Shown piece by piece: positions 22,401 through 31,079 of a DNA stretch of 64,000 nt (positions within the stretch are counted from its first letter, which is position 1; the number at the start of each line of letters is the position of its first letter). The notes below the pieces were generated by a model, which was not told where the DNA came from, searched no databases, and saw only the letters and a program-made list of their open reading frames with translations. The DNA is from Lineus longissimus (Eukaryota; Nemertea; Pilidiophora; Heteronemertea; Lineidae): positions 9,490,109 to 9,554,108 of the forward strand of contig NC_088325.1 in assembly GCF_910592395.1 (NCBI RefSeq), given 5' to 3'. The translations under genes were made by a program, and so were the position numbers.

Positions 22401-23327
22401 ATATTTATACAAGAGCTATGGACACACAAGTTAGATTGGGACGAACCGCTGCCGGACGAGCTTAACCATACTTGGAGAAGGTTGAGTCAGGAGCTGTCAA
22501 CCGTGACACAATCATGTGCCATTGATCGCAAATACTTCGATTGTCAAAACACTAGCAACGATTTGTATGAGCTTCATGTATTTGCAGACGCGAGCCCAAA
22601 GGCCTACGGGGCTGTTGCATATTTGAAATGTGGCGGATGCACTTCACTTGTGATGGCAAAAACTCGGGTTGCGCCGATCAAACCCATCTCGCTGCCTAGA
22701 TTAGAGCTAATGGCCGCTTTAATCGGATCACGTTTACTGAACTATCTTCACAGAAACCTCAAACCACTGATCAACATTGAACATGCATTCCTTTGGTCGG
22801 ACAGTCAGATAGTTCTACACTGGATACACAGTGAGAAAAAGCTGCCTTTATTCGTTGAGAACCGTGTAAGAGAAATACGTGCTTGCCAAGTCATAACCAG
22901 ATTCAAATACTGTCCCACAAAGGATAACCCTGCCGATATTCTTACTCGGGGAATGAATGCATCAGATCTTCAAAACGCCATACTCTGGTGGAACGGTCCA
23001 CACTGGCTTAGAACTTCTGAGTGGCCACAATGCGAGCTATTCGATGGTAAATCGCATACAATGGATACTAACAACGCTGATCATGATCCGGTCGTCATTG
23101 TAACCAACGCAGTCGGTGAACCTGATGTAGACATGCGCATCACCAACGTAATCGACCCCGAACGTTACAGTTCGTATACGAAACTGTTGCGCATCAGTGC
23201 TCTCGTACTCAGATTTGTTGCAAATGCGAAAAAAAATCCCCAACTACAAAACGTTGGACCGCTCACGGCAGGTGAAATTCAAGACGCAGAAACAATGTGG
23301 ATTAAACATGTTCAACGTCAGAGATGA
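19461..23327 (+). CDS. BEL/Pao Gag-Pol (gag, protease, RT, RNase H portion)
   Basis: A 1,288-codon uninterrupted frame whose ATG lies 39 bp after the LTR. Residues about 120-300 form the DUF1759-type Gag (SLASFDGDLLKWQSFYDSF). Three zinc knuckles start at C323 (CAFC..HNSVNC, CFNCLGNHKIKDC, CRHCSRKHHTSLC). The protease has ILFDEGATRSFI with the catalytic Asp at 460. RT carries YVDN at 866-869 in place of YVDD. RNase H has D1043 (FADAS), E1082 (LPRLELM), D1114 (WSDSQ) and D1159 (NPADILTRG). The frame ends early in the RT-integrase linker because of a frameshift. It belongs to the reverse-transcribing cycle of the element, in cytoplasmic particles. Confidence 0.95.
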   Translation: MATHTRIRKSRGAYRGQISKSITKAETITSIELTEDHLDQLTAVEQPITKAFEQVKKLDAELLEITKDDDVAEVIVEADDHNAEAEEYLLKLKRHIERQTHTKKPTPTPAVVPPKAKTVRLPKLSLASFDGDLLKWQSFYDSFAASVHSDPDLDGFHKFQYLKAQLTGEASRVIQGLALTNANYAHALELLRNRYGQPHKLSSAYMKALWDLPKPSGEFTGLRHFYDTLEILIRGLDTLGKSENTYGDLLVPIVLEKLPGSIRQQLARTHGSSDWKLKDLRKNLLKEIEAIEEGNVTSYTTPSAISSSTAAFHTDTKPFHKTCAFCKDASHNSVNCKTVIDHDKRQQIVKRDRLCFNCLGNHKIKDCKSKRTCRHCSRKHHTSLCRSTNTGSETLMTQSTTCTDNEVKACRNTTQVHAKSVSAGDVNVDALSKSGTVLLKTAVAEISSGSNTYTATILFDEGATRSFITKDFARKLDITPEGSQKIQLAAFGGKPSHVKSYDKVSFAVHTITGGKMDISALVVPKISAPIKNFVNASLLDLPHLRELPFAHPVSNVDSFEISVLIGADFYWDFMMDHVIRGPGPTAVQSNLGYLLSGPIYKESHESNTTILHIATNILDEKTKLQEYWDLETIGIKDDPSDLCKSMDFESYCGTHLRFEDNGYIARLPWKAEYPPLPTNYDVCVRRTRNMIRKLSPDLRKMYNDIIQDQTRRDFIEEVPIDDVACGHYLPHRPVKKDSATTPIRIVYDCSCKVGEGASLNDCLETGPPLQNDLAAILVRFRLHHYALATDIEKAFLNVGLDAEDRKFTKFLWLTDSNDPNSAFKVYQFRVVLFGAVCSPFIINATVRSHLDKHESPVAADMKDNIYVDNVASGAESTHDTVKYYQESRKVMKSGGFNLRAWSSNCPELRKLAEADNVYNPDRIANVLGLDWDTEQDILRYSKRKIEPSIDNLVTKREVVQVTSSIYDPPGLLSPVHVMAKIFIQELWTHKLDWDEPLPDELNHTWRRLSQELSTVTQSCAIDRKYFDCQNTSNDLYELHVFADASPKAYGAVAYLKCGGCTSLVMAKTRVAPIKPISLPRLELMAALIGSRLLNYLHRNLKPLINIEHAFLWSDSQIVLHWIHSEKKLPLFVENRVREIRACQVITRFKYCPTKDNPADILTRGMNASDLQNAILWWNGPHWLRTSEWPQCELFDGKSHTMDTNNADHDPVVIVTNAVGEPDVDMRITNVIDPERYSSYTKLLRISALVLRFVANAKKNPQLQNVGPLTAGEIQDAETMWIKHVQRQR

Positions 23328-24000
23328 GATCAAGACGTTAATGTCAAAACGTAGGACAGCAGGTCCACTCGTGAAACAACTTCGGTTATTTCTTGACAAC
23401 GATGGAATATTACGCGCAGGCGGACGATTGCATAACGCGCCTATTGACTACGGAACGAAATTTCCGATTCTGATTCCATCTAGACATCGATTCGCGGAAC
23501 TTATCATTTGGAATGACATACGAACGTTCTTCATTCAGGATTACAATCTACTATCACGCATATTCGCCAGCGTTTCTGGATTACCAACATTAGACAGCGC
23601 GTATAATCGTTGTTACGGCAGTGTGTCACTTGCAAGAGGGTTATGGGGAAACCATATAGGTCACCTATTCCACCACCATTACAAGCGTCGAGACTACTTA
23701 AGGCACCCCCATTTACTGTGACTGGTGTAGATTTCAGTGGTGCTTTATTCATACGAAACGAACACTCAGAATCGAAGGCGTACGTGTGCCTCTTTACATG
23801 CGCCGTTATCAGAGCCGTTCATCTGGAACTTGTTACTAATCTCTCAGTTGGAACATTCCTTCGTGCGTTCAGACGTTTTGCCGCCCGGAGATCGCTTCCG
23901 AGCAAAATGATTTCTGACAATGCGTCAACCTATCTCTCTGCGGCTGCAGAACTCAAGCAGTTGTTTGAATCTGAATCAGTTAAAGGCCATATATCAAGGT
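23318..24000 (+). pseudogene. BEL/Pao integrase N-terminal half, frame-broken
   Basis: The linker resumes in another frame (RDEIKTLMSKRRTAGPLVKQ, LRAGGRLHNAPI). It shifts again near 23,520 into the zinc-binding region (VLHSG, RQRFWITNIRQRV, then TAA at 23,604, then CVTCKRVMGKPYR). The catalytic core follows with Asp at 23,730 (TGVDFSG) and Asp at 23,916 (MISDNAS), 62 residues apart. The frame then runs out of homology at about 23,990. Two frameshifts and one stop mean no working integrase. Confidence 0.9.
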
Positions 24001-24890
24001 TTGAAAACATGCTTGATACTCATGAAATATGTTGAGGGTTAAAAAAACAAGATCCCAGACATTAACAAAATTCTAATAATAAAGTCATTATTTAGTTATT
24101 TCAATTTTCAATTTTAAACTATTTGAATTTCCCACCACACACAACTTTAGATTAGTTCCACATGTGGCCGCTAGGGATTTTTGATGACGTAGATCAGGTC
24201 AGTCAGAACAAAGCAAGATGGCTTCCGCATACAGTTCAGAGAGTGAGAGCAGTGAATTTGAGGATGTTTTGGTCGATACAGAAGGATATCTAAACGTTGA
24301 GCCGTACATGTTCGAGCCATTAATATCACTAGATCACAATGAGAGTGATCATTCGGACGAAAGTGATTAGAATTTGTGGTTAATCAATTTGCATGGCAGA
24401 CCTGCCGATATAGCAAAGAAGACATTGATAGACGGTTGCAGATGCATAACATGTATGATTTTTGAACAGACTAATGTTGCACAATATTGTTTCGCCTCGT
24501 CTGTGTTGTAGCGCCAGTTATGTCATGACGCTGAACTACTATTGAAAAGTGACGGTATTATGCACAATCATCTTGACGTGACGATATAATGCCGTGCAAC
24601 GTTAGATAGGCCTAGATGTCAGATGACAATAATCTGTCATTGACAGTGGCTGTCACTGACACTGACCTGTGTCGCTGTCACCTTGCTATGGCTGGAACAC
24701 AAGAAGACACTATGCGGTATCACAGGCCCCAATAGGGCCTACACATTATGTATAACAACCGACCTCAGCAGCCTCGGGCATTAAATGCAATTGACATGGT
24801 TGGAACAGCTGTTTTTAACAAGTGGCATTTAATATTCAGTTGGATGCAGATATCCGGCTTCATGTGATAATCCGTATCGATAAACTAACC
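23990..24890. mobile_element. ~0.9 kb insertion splitting the BEL integrase
   Basis: Integrase homology stops after ESESVKGH and resumes at NRRVEWLFIPKRAPW (about 24,888), so roughly 900 bp of unrelated DNA lie between the second Asp and the catalytic Glu. I could not define clean terminal repeats or a target duplication. The segment contains a small acidic ORF at 24,218 and may be a piece of another element or of a host gene. Confidence 0.75.
24218..24370 (+). CDS. Small acidic ORF (50 aa) in the insertion, possible gene-fragment start
   Basis: ATG in cagcaag-ATGG context, coding MASAYSSESESSEFEDVLVD, then TEGYLNVEPYMFEPLISLDH and NESDHSDESD, then TAG. The Ser/Glu/Asp-rich start with a 'vePYmFEP' core resembles the N terminus of a class of invertebrate proteins annotated as P2X7-like or uncharacterised. 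That is recollection, not a search. Past the stop the same frame stays open for 46 codons and shows GCRCITC, a cysteine cluster, so this may be a longer gene piece with a premature stop. Confidence 0.4.
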   Translation: MASAYSSESESSEFEDVLVDTEGYLNVEPYMFEPLISLDHNESDHSDESD

Positions 24891-25660
24891 GCCGTGTTGA
24901 ATGGTTGTTCATACCGAAACGGGCACCTTGGTACGGTGGTTTTTGGGAACGGTTGATTGGGTTGACAAAGACAGCCTTGAAAAAGGTGCTAGGCCGCCGT
25001 TTCTTAACGCTTGATGAGTTACAGACTGTCCTCACCAAGATTGAGGCCATACTCAATGACCGACCGATCACATACCTGTCCTCAGATACTGATGATTTAC
25101 AACCGCTTACGCCATCGCATTTTTTACATGGTAGACCACTGTCTACTGTTCCTCATGAGTTGTACGATACTGATGAGTTGCGTGACCCAACGTTTGGCAG
25201 TCAGTCAGATTTGCAACGACGCGCTGTGTTGATGGCCAGTGTGCAAGCACAGTTTTGGAACCGGTGGTCACAAGAGTACCTAGCGGTTTTACGTGAAAGA
25301 GATCGCAATTGTGGTAAGGGCATTACGCAAAATCAGATTCAAGTTGGGGACATAGTGCTCATTCATGAAGACTGCGTACCACGTGTAAAGTGGCAACTTG
25401 CGCGTGTGTTGAGATTGAATCGCGGTAATGATGGTTTAGTGCGTTCTGTAGACATCAAAACAAGCCGTGGTCAGACAAACCGCCCGATAACCAAATTGTA
25501 TCCTTTGGAAACCAACAATGGCGAGACATTATCGAGGCCTATTGAACACAACTCGCGTGTTCCTTTGTCAGACAATTCCGAGTGTGCAGCTGAGCACAGG
25601 CCTGTTAGACAAGCCGCCATTGAAGCGCGCCGACGCATTGCACTTATGTCCGATCCGTAA
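24888..25660 (+). pseudogene. BEL/Pao integrase C-terminal half
   Basis: An open frame of about 251 codons. It begins FIPKRAPWYGGFWERLIGLT, where the Glu of GGFWE (about 24,947) is the third catalytic residue of the DD-E core. ALNDRPITYL-like and LTPSHFLHGRP follow, then the C-terminal binding region with VGDIVLIHEDCVPRVKWQLA. It is separated from its N-terminal half by the insertion, so it is inactive despite its clean frame. Confidence 0.9.
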
Positions 25661-26000
25661 ATGGATTTCATGCCTTTTTTGAGCTGAACATTTTGAATAC
25701 TGACCTGAGTGTTTTGATGACATGACATAATCTTAAACGGTCAACTGTTTCTAGTGTCAATATTTTGATTCATTTTATCTGTTGTTTACGCATTTCATCT
25801 TTGCTACATACTTCGATGGTTTTAATCATTCTTTCACATTTGGTTGCGTTTGAATCTAGTCACTCAATTCTATTTATTCAATATTTGTATGTTTGAGAAA
25901 ATCCAAAAAATAGTTTGCCATTTCATAACATCATTGTATTTTGATGTGCGTTTCACCCAATTATTAGTTTATGTTCCAGTCACTTCCCGCCCGGGAGTAA
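25661..26000. other. BEL/Pao 3' non-coding region
   Basis: Noncoding internal segment of the retrotransposon, with a weak purine run (cccgggagtaa) just before the 3' LTR. Confidence 0.7.
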
Positions 26001-26193
26001 TGTTGGGAACAGATTATAGTCGCCGCCAATAGCTGGTCTATTGGAGTTATTGAATGTCTTTTAGAAACATGTATTTCTGAATTATGTAACTATATCACAT
26101 GTTCATTCTGACTCGAGTCTAGTAATAAATCAGTTGAAGTTTTACATAGAACTGGGTGGTCGTTATTCCCTTAGAACCTGGGCATCCCCGACA
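26001..26193 (+). repeat. BEL/Pao 3' LTR
   Basis: 193 bp, differing from the 5' LTR by one missing base (aatagctgg for aataagctgg). Followed by the target duplication atcag. Confidence 0.95.
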
Positions 26194-26217
26194 ATCAGAG
26201 ATTATTCTCGAACGACA

Positions 26218-26420
26218 ATGGCTAAAGCTTTCAAAATGTCAGGCTTGGCAGAAAAGTACCTCGGCAAGAACCCTATTGTTTTCTGGCTGCATCAGATTCG
26301 TAGAAATTGTTATTTTGACGAGTTTGTTGCTCGTTTCAAAAGGTATTCCCCATCGACGAAAATAGCCCCCCCCCCCCCGAGTCGGAATTCCATGCCAAGT
26401 GCCACCTATTGCCCGACCTC
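26218..26420 (+). other. Unassigned frame beside the BEL insertion site
   Basis: An ATG frame of about 50 codons (MAKAFKMSGLAEKYLGKNPI and onward) that looks protein-like but matches no family I know. It ends in a C-rich run. It would be pre-insertion host sequence, interrupted 20 bp upstream by the retrotransposon. Confidence 0.25.
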
Positions 26421-26425
26421 CCGCG

Positions 26426-26580
26426 TATAGAGGTTCTTTACTGACGTCACATGATGACGTTGCCAATTGTTTTGCACTGTCATATTGGCTGTCACACGTG
26501 GTCACGACGTATATAAAGAAATGCATTGGCAGGTGGCCGTCAAAACGTCACGTCGTGACGTCACGTGAAGAACCTCTATA
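26426..26580. mobile_element. 155 bp MITE with ~35 bp TIRs
   Basis: The left end tatagaggttctt, then actgacgtcacatgatgac, is inverted at the right end as ..gtgacgtcacgtgaag and aacctctata. Both ends carry TATA, so a TA or TATA target duplication is likely. The arms hold CRE-like tgacgtca palindromes. Confidence 0.8.
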
Positions 26581-26689
26581 GTTCGATCGAGTAACTGGTA
26601 TTAACCTTGGAAGAGCCCATTACTCAGAAAAGGGAGTGCGCCCGTAGACTGAAAGAGCCGTAAGCACCGTCATTGTGTGGAAATTATAA

Positions 26690-26825
26690 CTCACACAACG
26701 TAGTGAGTGTAATGGTTACGTATGTATAAAGTGTAAACAAAATTCATATATCCATCATGTCCATCGAATCTGAAAAAATTGTGCAGACCCATGACAATTC
26801 TGGTTCCGGTACAGTTTGTCGCATT
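26690..26825 (+). repeat. Direct repeat R3, copy 1
   Basis: About 130 bp (actcacacaacgtagtgagt, tccatcgaatctgaaaaa, gtgcagaccca) recurring at 27,628-27,760 in the same orientation. Confidence 0.8.
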
Positions 26826-27424
26826 CCATACGGGCCGCGCTTGCCGATCCTGCTTTCACGACGCACCGCAACCACAGTTACCATGATTCCCATTGTTTCC
26901 TTCCTCGTGACGCAATTATTTCATGACGTCATGAGCCATTGACCATTCACGCAAGTAGATTTATTCACACCGGCGCCACTGTCCTGATTGCGGGTATCTA
27001 AAAATCGTCTGCTAGAACATACAGGACAACAACGTCGGCGGAGACAGTTGTGACATTTCATTGCAGACGAAGTAAACGTCCTCTTCTTCTCGATTTACGT
27101 ACTTTACTTCAAAAAAGTCAGTTTTAACACTACTGCACAAATATAGAGTGGTCATAATGTTCCATTTGGATAGAGACGTTGGTGGAGACAGTTGTGACAT
27201 TTCAATTTTCATTGCACAGAGATTTGACGGACTGATTTGGAAATTCATTCCAACCATGCAACTGTTTCAGAAATGAGAAAAAGCTCCTGGGTGTCATGAC
27301 ATGCATTCAATTATTATTTCACCACAAAGAGCTGCTTCTGTCAGCAGATATGAGACAGCGACCGGGGCGGGGACTATTTCTTTATGGAGCCTTATTGTTC
27401 AGCGTCTCCAAGGAATTTCTATTT
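26826..27424. other. Unassigned sequence
   Basis: An internal pair of related ~40 bp segments (ggagacagttgtgacatttca at about 27,038 and 27,184) is the only structure seen. Confidence 0.5.
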
Positions 27425-27600
27425 TTAGAGTCCAATGGGGGGGGGTTGGGGGGGGGGCCTTCCCCCAATGTACTGACTAAAACCTGTCACTTTCAGAGAA
27501 CGGGGGAGGGGGTTTGGGGGACTCATCCCCCAATGTACTGGCTATATATGTCAGAAGGACGGGGGTTTGGGGGGCTCCCCCATGTCAAACAGTTGTGGGA
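27425..27600 (+). repeat. G-rich tandem repeat, first cluster
   Basis: Three degenerate copies of a ~60 bp unit, acggggg.tttggggg.ctc then ccccaatgtactggct. It has runs of five or more G spaced for possible quadruplexes. A second cluster of the same unit is at 29,085-29,305. Confidence 0.75.
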
Positions 27601-27627
27601 GTTCACTAGAGATTGCTCTTTACATAT

Positions 27628-27760
27628 TAACTCACACAACGTAGTGAGTCTAATGGTTACGTATACACTGTATGTAAAGTGTAAACAAAATGTATATATC
27701 CATCACGTCCATCGAATCTGAAAAAACTTGTGCAGACCCATTACAATTCTGGTTCCCGTT
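27628..27760 (+). repeat. Direct repeat R3, copy 2
   Basis: Second copy of 26,690-26,825, with a ~10 bp indel in the gtatacactgtatg part. Confidence 0.8.
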
Positions 27761-28028
27761 TTTCGTGCTCTGCTACCGTCCCCTAACGCCCCTCTAAAGA
27801 CTCAATAAAGGAATGCACCGAAGTACCTGCAGCGTCTGGAGCAAGTGGCGGCGGCAACGGAAAGGAAATTTCAAAATGAAAGGGGAAAAAACACTTCGAC
27901 AAGGCGTGACGGAAAAGGTCAATGTTGGTCTTTTTGCCCCGAACTTTACATTTTTTTTATTGTTGGATTGATGCTAATAGAAAATAAACTAATCAAAAGT
28001 CAAATTATTGAAATGATAATCTCTTTTA

Positions 28029-28486
28029 GGCCAGAGACCTCTATTAGCCAGCGTGTACATTCTGCGTACATTTTAATGAATATAGGTTGGTGAAAAAAGT
28101 ACACCAAGGCTTTAATTCCCACCAAATTTTATATGTGTTTTGAAGAGGCTTTTATCGAAATAATAGTAAAAATTCAAAACATTCCAATACCGATTGCCTG
28201 AGAAAAATTGATTTGTGTACAGCATTGCCATCAAATCGTCACTCGCGGACTGATATGGGCCTATTAGAATACAAGTTCTAAACTGGCCAGTGAGACAATA
28301 TTTCCTTAAATTAATTATCAAAAAGTATATCCCCGTTATGGCCTGGCTCTGTAGATTAAGAATCCACCAAAGATTGAAGAATAAATCCACTTTAACCCAT
28401 CACAGTCATGTATTTACCACAGCTTCACAGTTCAGTACGGACTAGTGCCACACTTCCGCCTGTGGATGAATACATGTCTCTGCCCT
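28029..28486. repeat. Dispersed repeat R1, copy 1
   Basis: About 455 bp matching 43,259-43,720 in the same orientation, starting ggccagagacctctatta and ending ctctgccct. The antisense frames in both copies code similar hydrophobic peptides, but no known domain. Confidence 0.85.
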
Positions 28487-28829
28487 TTAGTGACAATATT
28501 TCATGTTTTTACAAATTCAATCTGGTCCGAAAAAACAAAAATAACAACTTGTTCATTTCCACACTTGCCGGGTACCTTGTCTTTTGAAGCAGTTAATTGT
28601 TTTTATTAACAAACATGCAATTTCTCTCCGCACAAAGATGAAAACAACATTGACCAGCGAGTGGATAACTTTCTGCATTTGTCAATTTATCTTTAAACTA
28701 ACCTCAGTGCACTAAAAGCATTATATTTGTTCTGAAATTGATTGTTTGGTGTGGGTGAATGTTCGGTTTCATTGTGTACACAGGGTCTCCCAAAAAAAGT
28801 ATTACCACCACATCCTTTTTCGATAAAAA
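28487..28829. other. Unassigned sequence
   Basis: Nothing recognised. Confidence 0.5.
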
Positions 28830-29085
28830 GTATGGTTAATGGTTGGAGTTAGCATCAAAATCAAAAGTCATGGTTGTGTTAGCTAAAGCATATGAGAAGG
28901 AAGGGTCATGGTTGGGGTTAGCTATAGCCTGAAAAGGCTGGGTAATTGTTGGAGTTAGCGATAGCATCAAAATCAAAGGTCATGGTAAGATATGACTCTA
29001 GCATGTATGACTATGAGAAGGAAGTGTCATGGTTGGAATTAGCAATAGCATGAAAAGGAAGGGTAATGATGGTTGAGATTAGCGC
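28830..29085 (+). repeat. Degenerate tandem repeat, ~45 bp unit
   Basis: Five or six copies built on aagggtcatggttggggtta followed by gc.atagcatcaaaa. Confidence 0.8.
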
Positions 29086-29305
29086 ACCACTATTCGGTGT
29101 CAGAAGGACTCGGGATGTTTTGGGGGTTCCACGCCATCGCCTCGGGATAAGCGTCTCAGAAGGACTTATTGAGAGTCCGATGGGGGGGGGCTTCTCCCGA
29201 TTTCTCTTGCTAAAACATGTAAGAAGGATGAGGCTTTGGGGGACTCCCAAAATGCACTGGCTTAAACACGTCAGAAGGACGGGGATTTGGGGGGGGGGGC
29301 TTTGT
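29085..29305 (+). repeat. G-rich tandem repeat, second cluster
   Basis: Copies of gtcagaaggacggggatttg plus gggg runs and actcccaaaatgcactggct, the same family as at 27.4 kb. Nine- and ten-base G runs occur. Confidence 0.75.
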
Positions 29306-29526
29306 TTGTTGTTCACCGGGCCAGGCCAGGCATGCCGGGTTGTGCTAGCTCGCTAGTAAATAAATGTGAATTTGGATCTATCCGGAAATCGATTGTGTAT
29401 GTGTTGTGTGCAGGCATGCACTCAGCGCGATTCACTAATTCATCACCTTTTTTTCGGACAATTTCAATTGTCTAAAAGTCGCATTTTTTTCTGAAATAGA
29501 CTTTTTCATGGGCCGTTGTCTATAAA

Positions 29527-30109
29527 CCGAAGAGCGAAGATCGAAGAGCGAAGATCGAAGACTAAATATCGAAGACCCCCAAAACAATAAAAAAAGGACT
29601 CGGATGTCAACTACAAAACGAAGACCCCGAACTATAAAACGAAGACCCAGTGGTCAACTATGAAACGAAGAGCCCCGAACTATAAAACGAAGACCCTGAT
29701 GTCAACTATAAAACGAAGACATCCCCCCTCCCCGCACTATAAAATGAAGACCCTGATGATATCAACTACAAAACGAAGACCCCCCTCCCCAAAAACTATA
29801 AAACGAAAAACCCCTCCGAATTACAAAACGAGGACCTTGATGTCAACTATAAAACGAAGACACACCCCCCGAACTATAAAACGAAGACCCTATATCACTT
29901 TTAAAACGTAGACCCCCGAACTATAAAACGAAGACCCTGATGATATCAACTATAAAACGAAGACCCCCCTCCGAATTATAAAACGAAGACCCTGATGTCA
30001 ACTATAAAACGAAGACCCCCGAATTATAAAATGAAGATCTTGATGTCGACAATAAAACGAAGACCCCCTCCGAACTATAAAACGAAGACTCTATGTCAAC
30101 TGTAAAACC
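29527..30109 (+). repeat. Minisatellite, aactataaaacgaagaccc unit
   Basis: About 20 copies of actataaaacgaagacccc or ..ccctgatgtca, unit 20-27 bp, with variable C-rich spacers. It starts in a related gaagatcgaagagc array. Confidence 0.93.
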
Positions 30110-30362
30110 TGAAATCACCCAGGGTATCCAAAGTCACCCAGACCAGGGAAACATTGATTCAAATGAAACTGTTGGGGGGGGGCAGCTGTGGTGACAGTCA
30201 ATGGTGTTGGTGGAGGGGCTGCTTGGAGAAAACAAGGTGGTGAGGATCAGCATAGCAGAGGTTCCTCAGTCTTGAAAACTCATGATTTTATTGTTATAGA
30301 TCCATGCACTTGATTGGGAACAACGTTTACATAACATAGTGTTGGCGGGAGCATACCTACTG

Positions 30363-30488
30363 TATGTTCCCCGGTTCCTATGTTCTCCGGTACCTATGTT
30401 CCCCGAAGAGGTACCTATGTTCCCTGATGAGGTACCTTTGTTCCCCGGTACCTATATTCCCCAGGTACCTATGTTCCCAGTACCTATG
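30363..30488 (+). repeat. Minisatellite, ggtacctatgttcccc orientation
   Basis: Seven or so degenerate copies of the same unit as 30,741-31,079 but in inverse orientation, with about 250 bp between the arrays. Confidence 0.88.
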
Positions 30489-30740
30489 TCCGCAAAGAAA
30501 AGTGTGTTTTTTGTGATACGGTTTGTTTCCACAAATTCCTGGAAAGACCTCACAGAATGAAGTCACTGAATTCCAGGAAATTGCAATTCCCAGAAATCCC
30601 CCAAAAAGCAGAGTTTCAGTATTTTTTGTTTGTATTAAAAGACATGTTTACTCAGCATAGATTCATTGTTACGTGACTTAAAGGCCAAGGTGCACGCGCC
30701 TTTGCTTTAAATTGGTACATACACTGTATCATAAAAACTA

Positions 30741-31079
30741 TATGGGGAACATAGGTATACCGGGGAACATAGGTACCTCTTGGGGGAAGATAGGTACCTC
30801 TTGGGGGAAGATAGGTACCGGGGAACATAGGTACCTCTTGGGGGAAAATAGGTACCTCTTTGGGGAAGATAGGTACCGGGGAACATAGGTACCTCTTGGG
30901 GGAAGATAGGTACCTCTTGGGGGAAGATAGGTACCGGGGAACATAGGTACCTCTTGGGGGAAAATAGGTACCTCTTGGGGGAAGATAGGTACCGGGGAAC
31001 ATAGGTACCTCTTGGGGGAAAATAGGTACCTCTTGGGGGAAGAAAGGTACCGGGGAACATAGGTACCGGGGAACATAGG
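30741..31079 (-). repeat. Higher-order minisatellite, 58 bp (16+21+21)
   Basis: Five copies of a composite made of ggtaccggggaacata (16 bp) and two ggtacctcttgggggaagat-a units (21 bp). All three minus-strand frames are open and give repetitive Pro/Tyr/Phe-rich peptides. That follows from a stop-free unit whose length is not a multiple of three, so I do not call a protein. Confidence 0.93.

Larger units (their letters stand above)
19228..26193 (+). mobile_element. BEL/Pao LTR retrotransposon, structurally complete but internally broken
   Basis: A 6,966 bp element flanked by the 5 bp duplication atcag (19223-19227 and 26194-26198). LTRs of 194 and 193 bp start TG and end CA and differ by one deleted base as far as I can read. 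A primer-binding-like segment (ttttggtgccgtgactagg) follows the 5' LTR. Internal order is gag, protease, RT, RNase H, integrase, the BEL/Pao order, with gag and pol fused. Frameshifts near 23,320 and 23,520, a stop at 23,604 and an insertion at about 23,990-24,890 disable integrase. Confidence 0.95.

Noticed and set aside
29527-31079. Possible CRISPR array
   Set aside because: Short tandem units without unique spacers of constant length; eukaryotic minisatellites.
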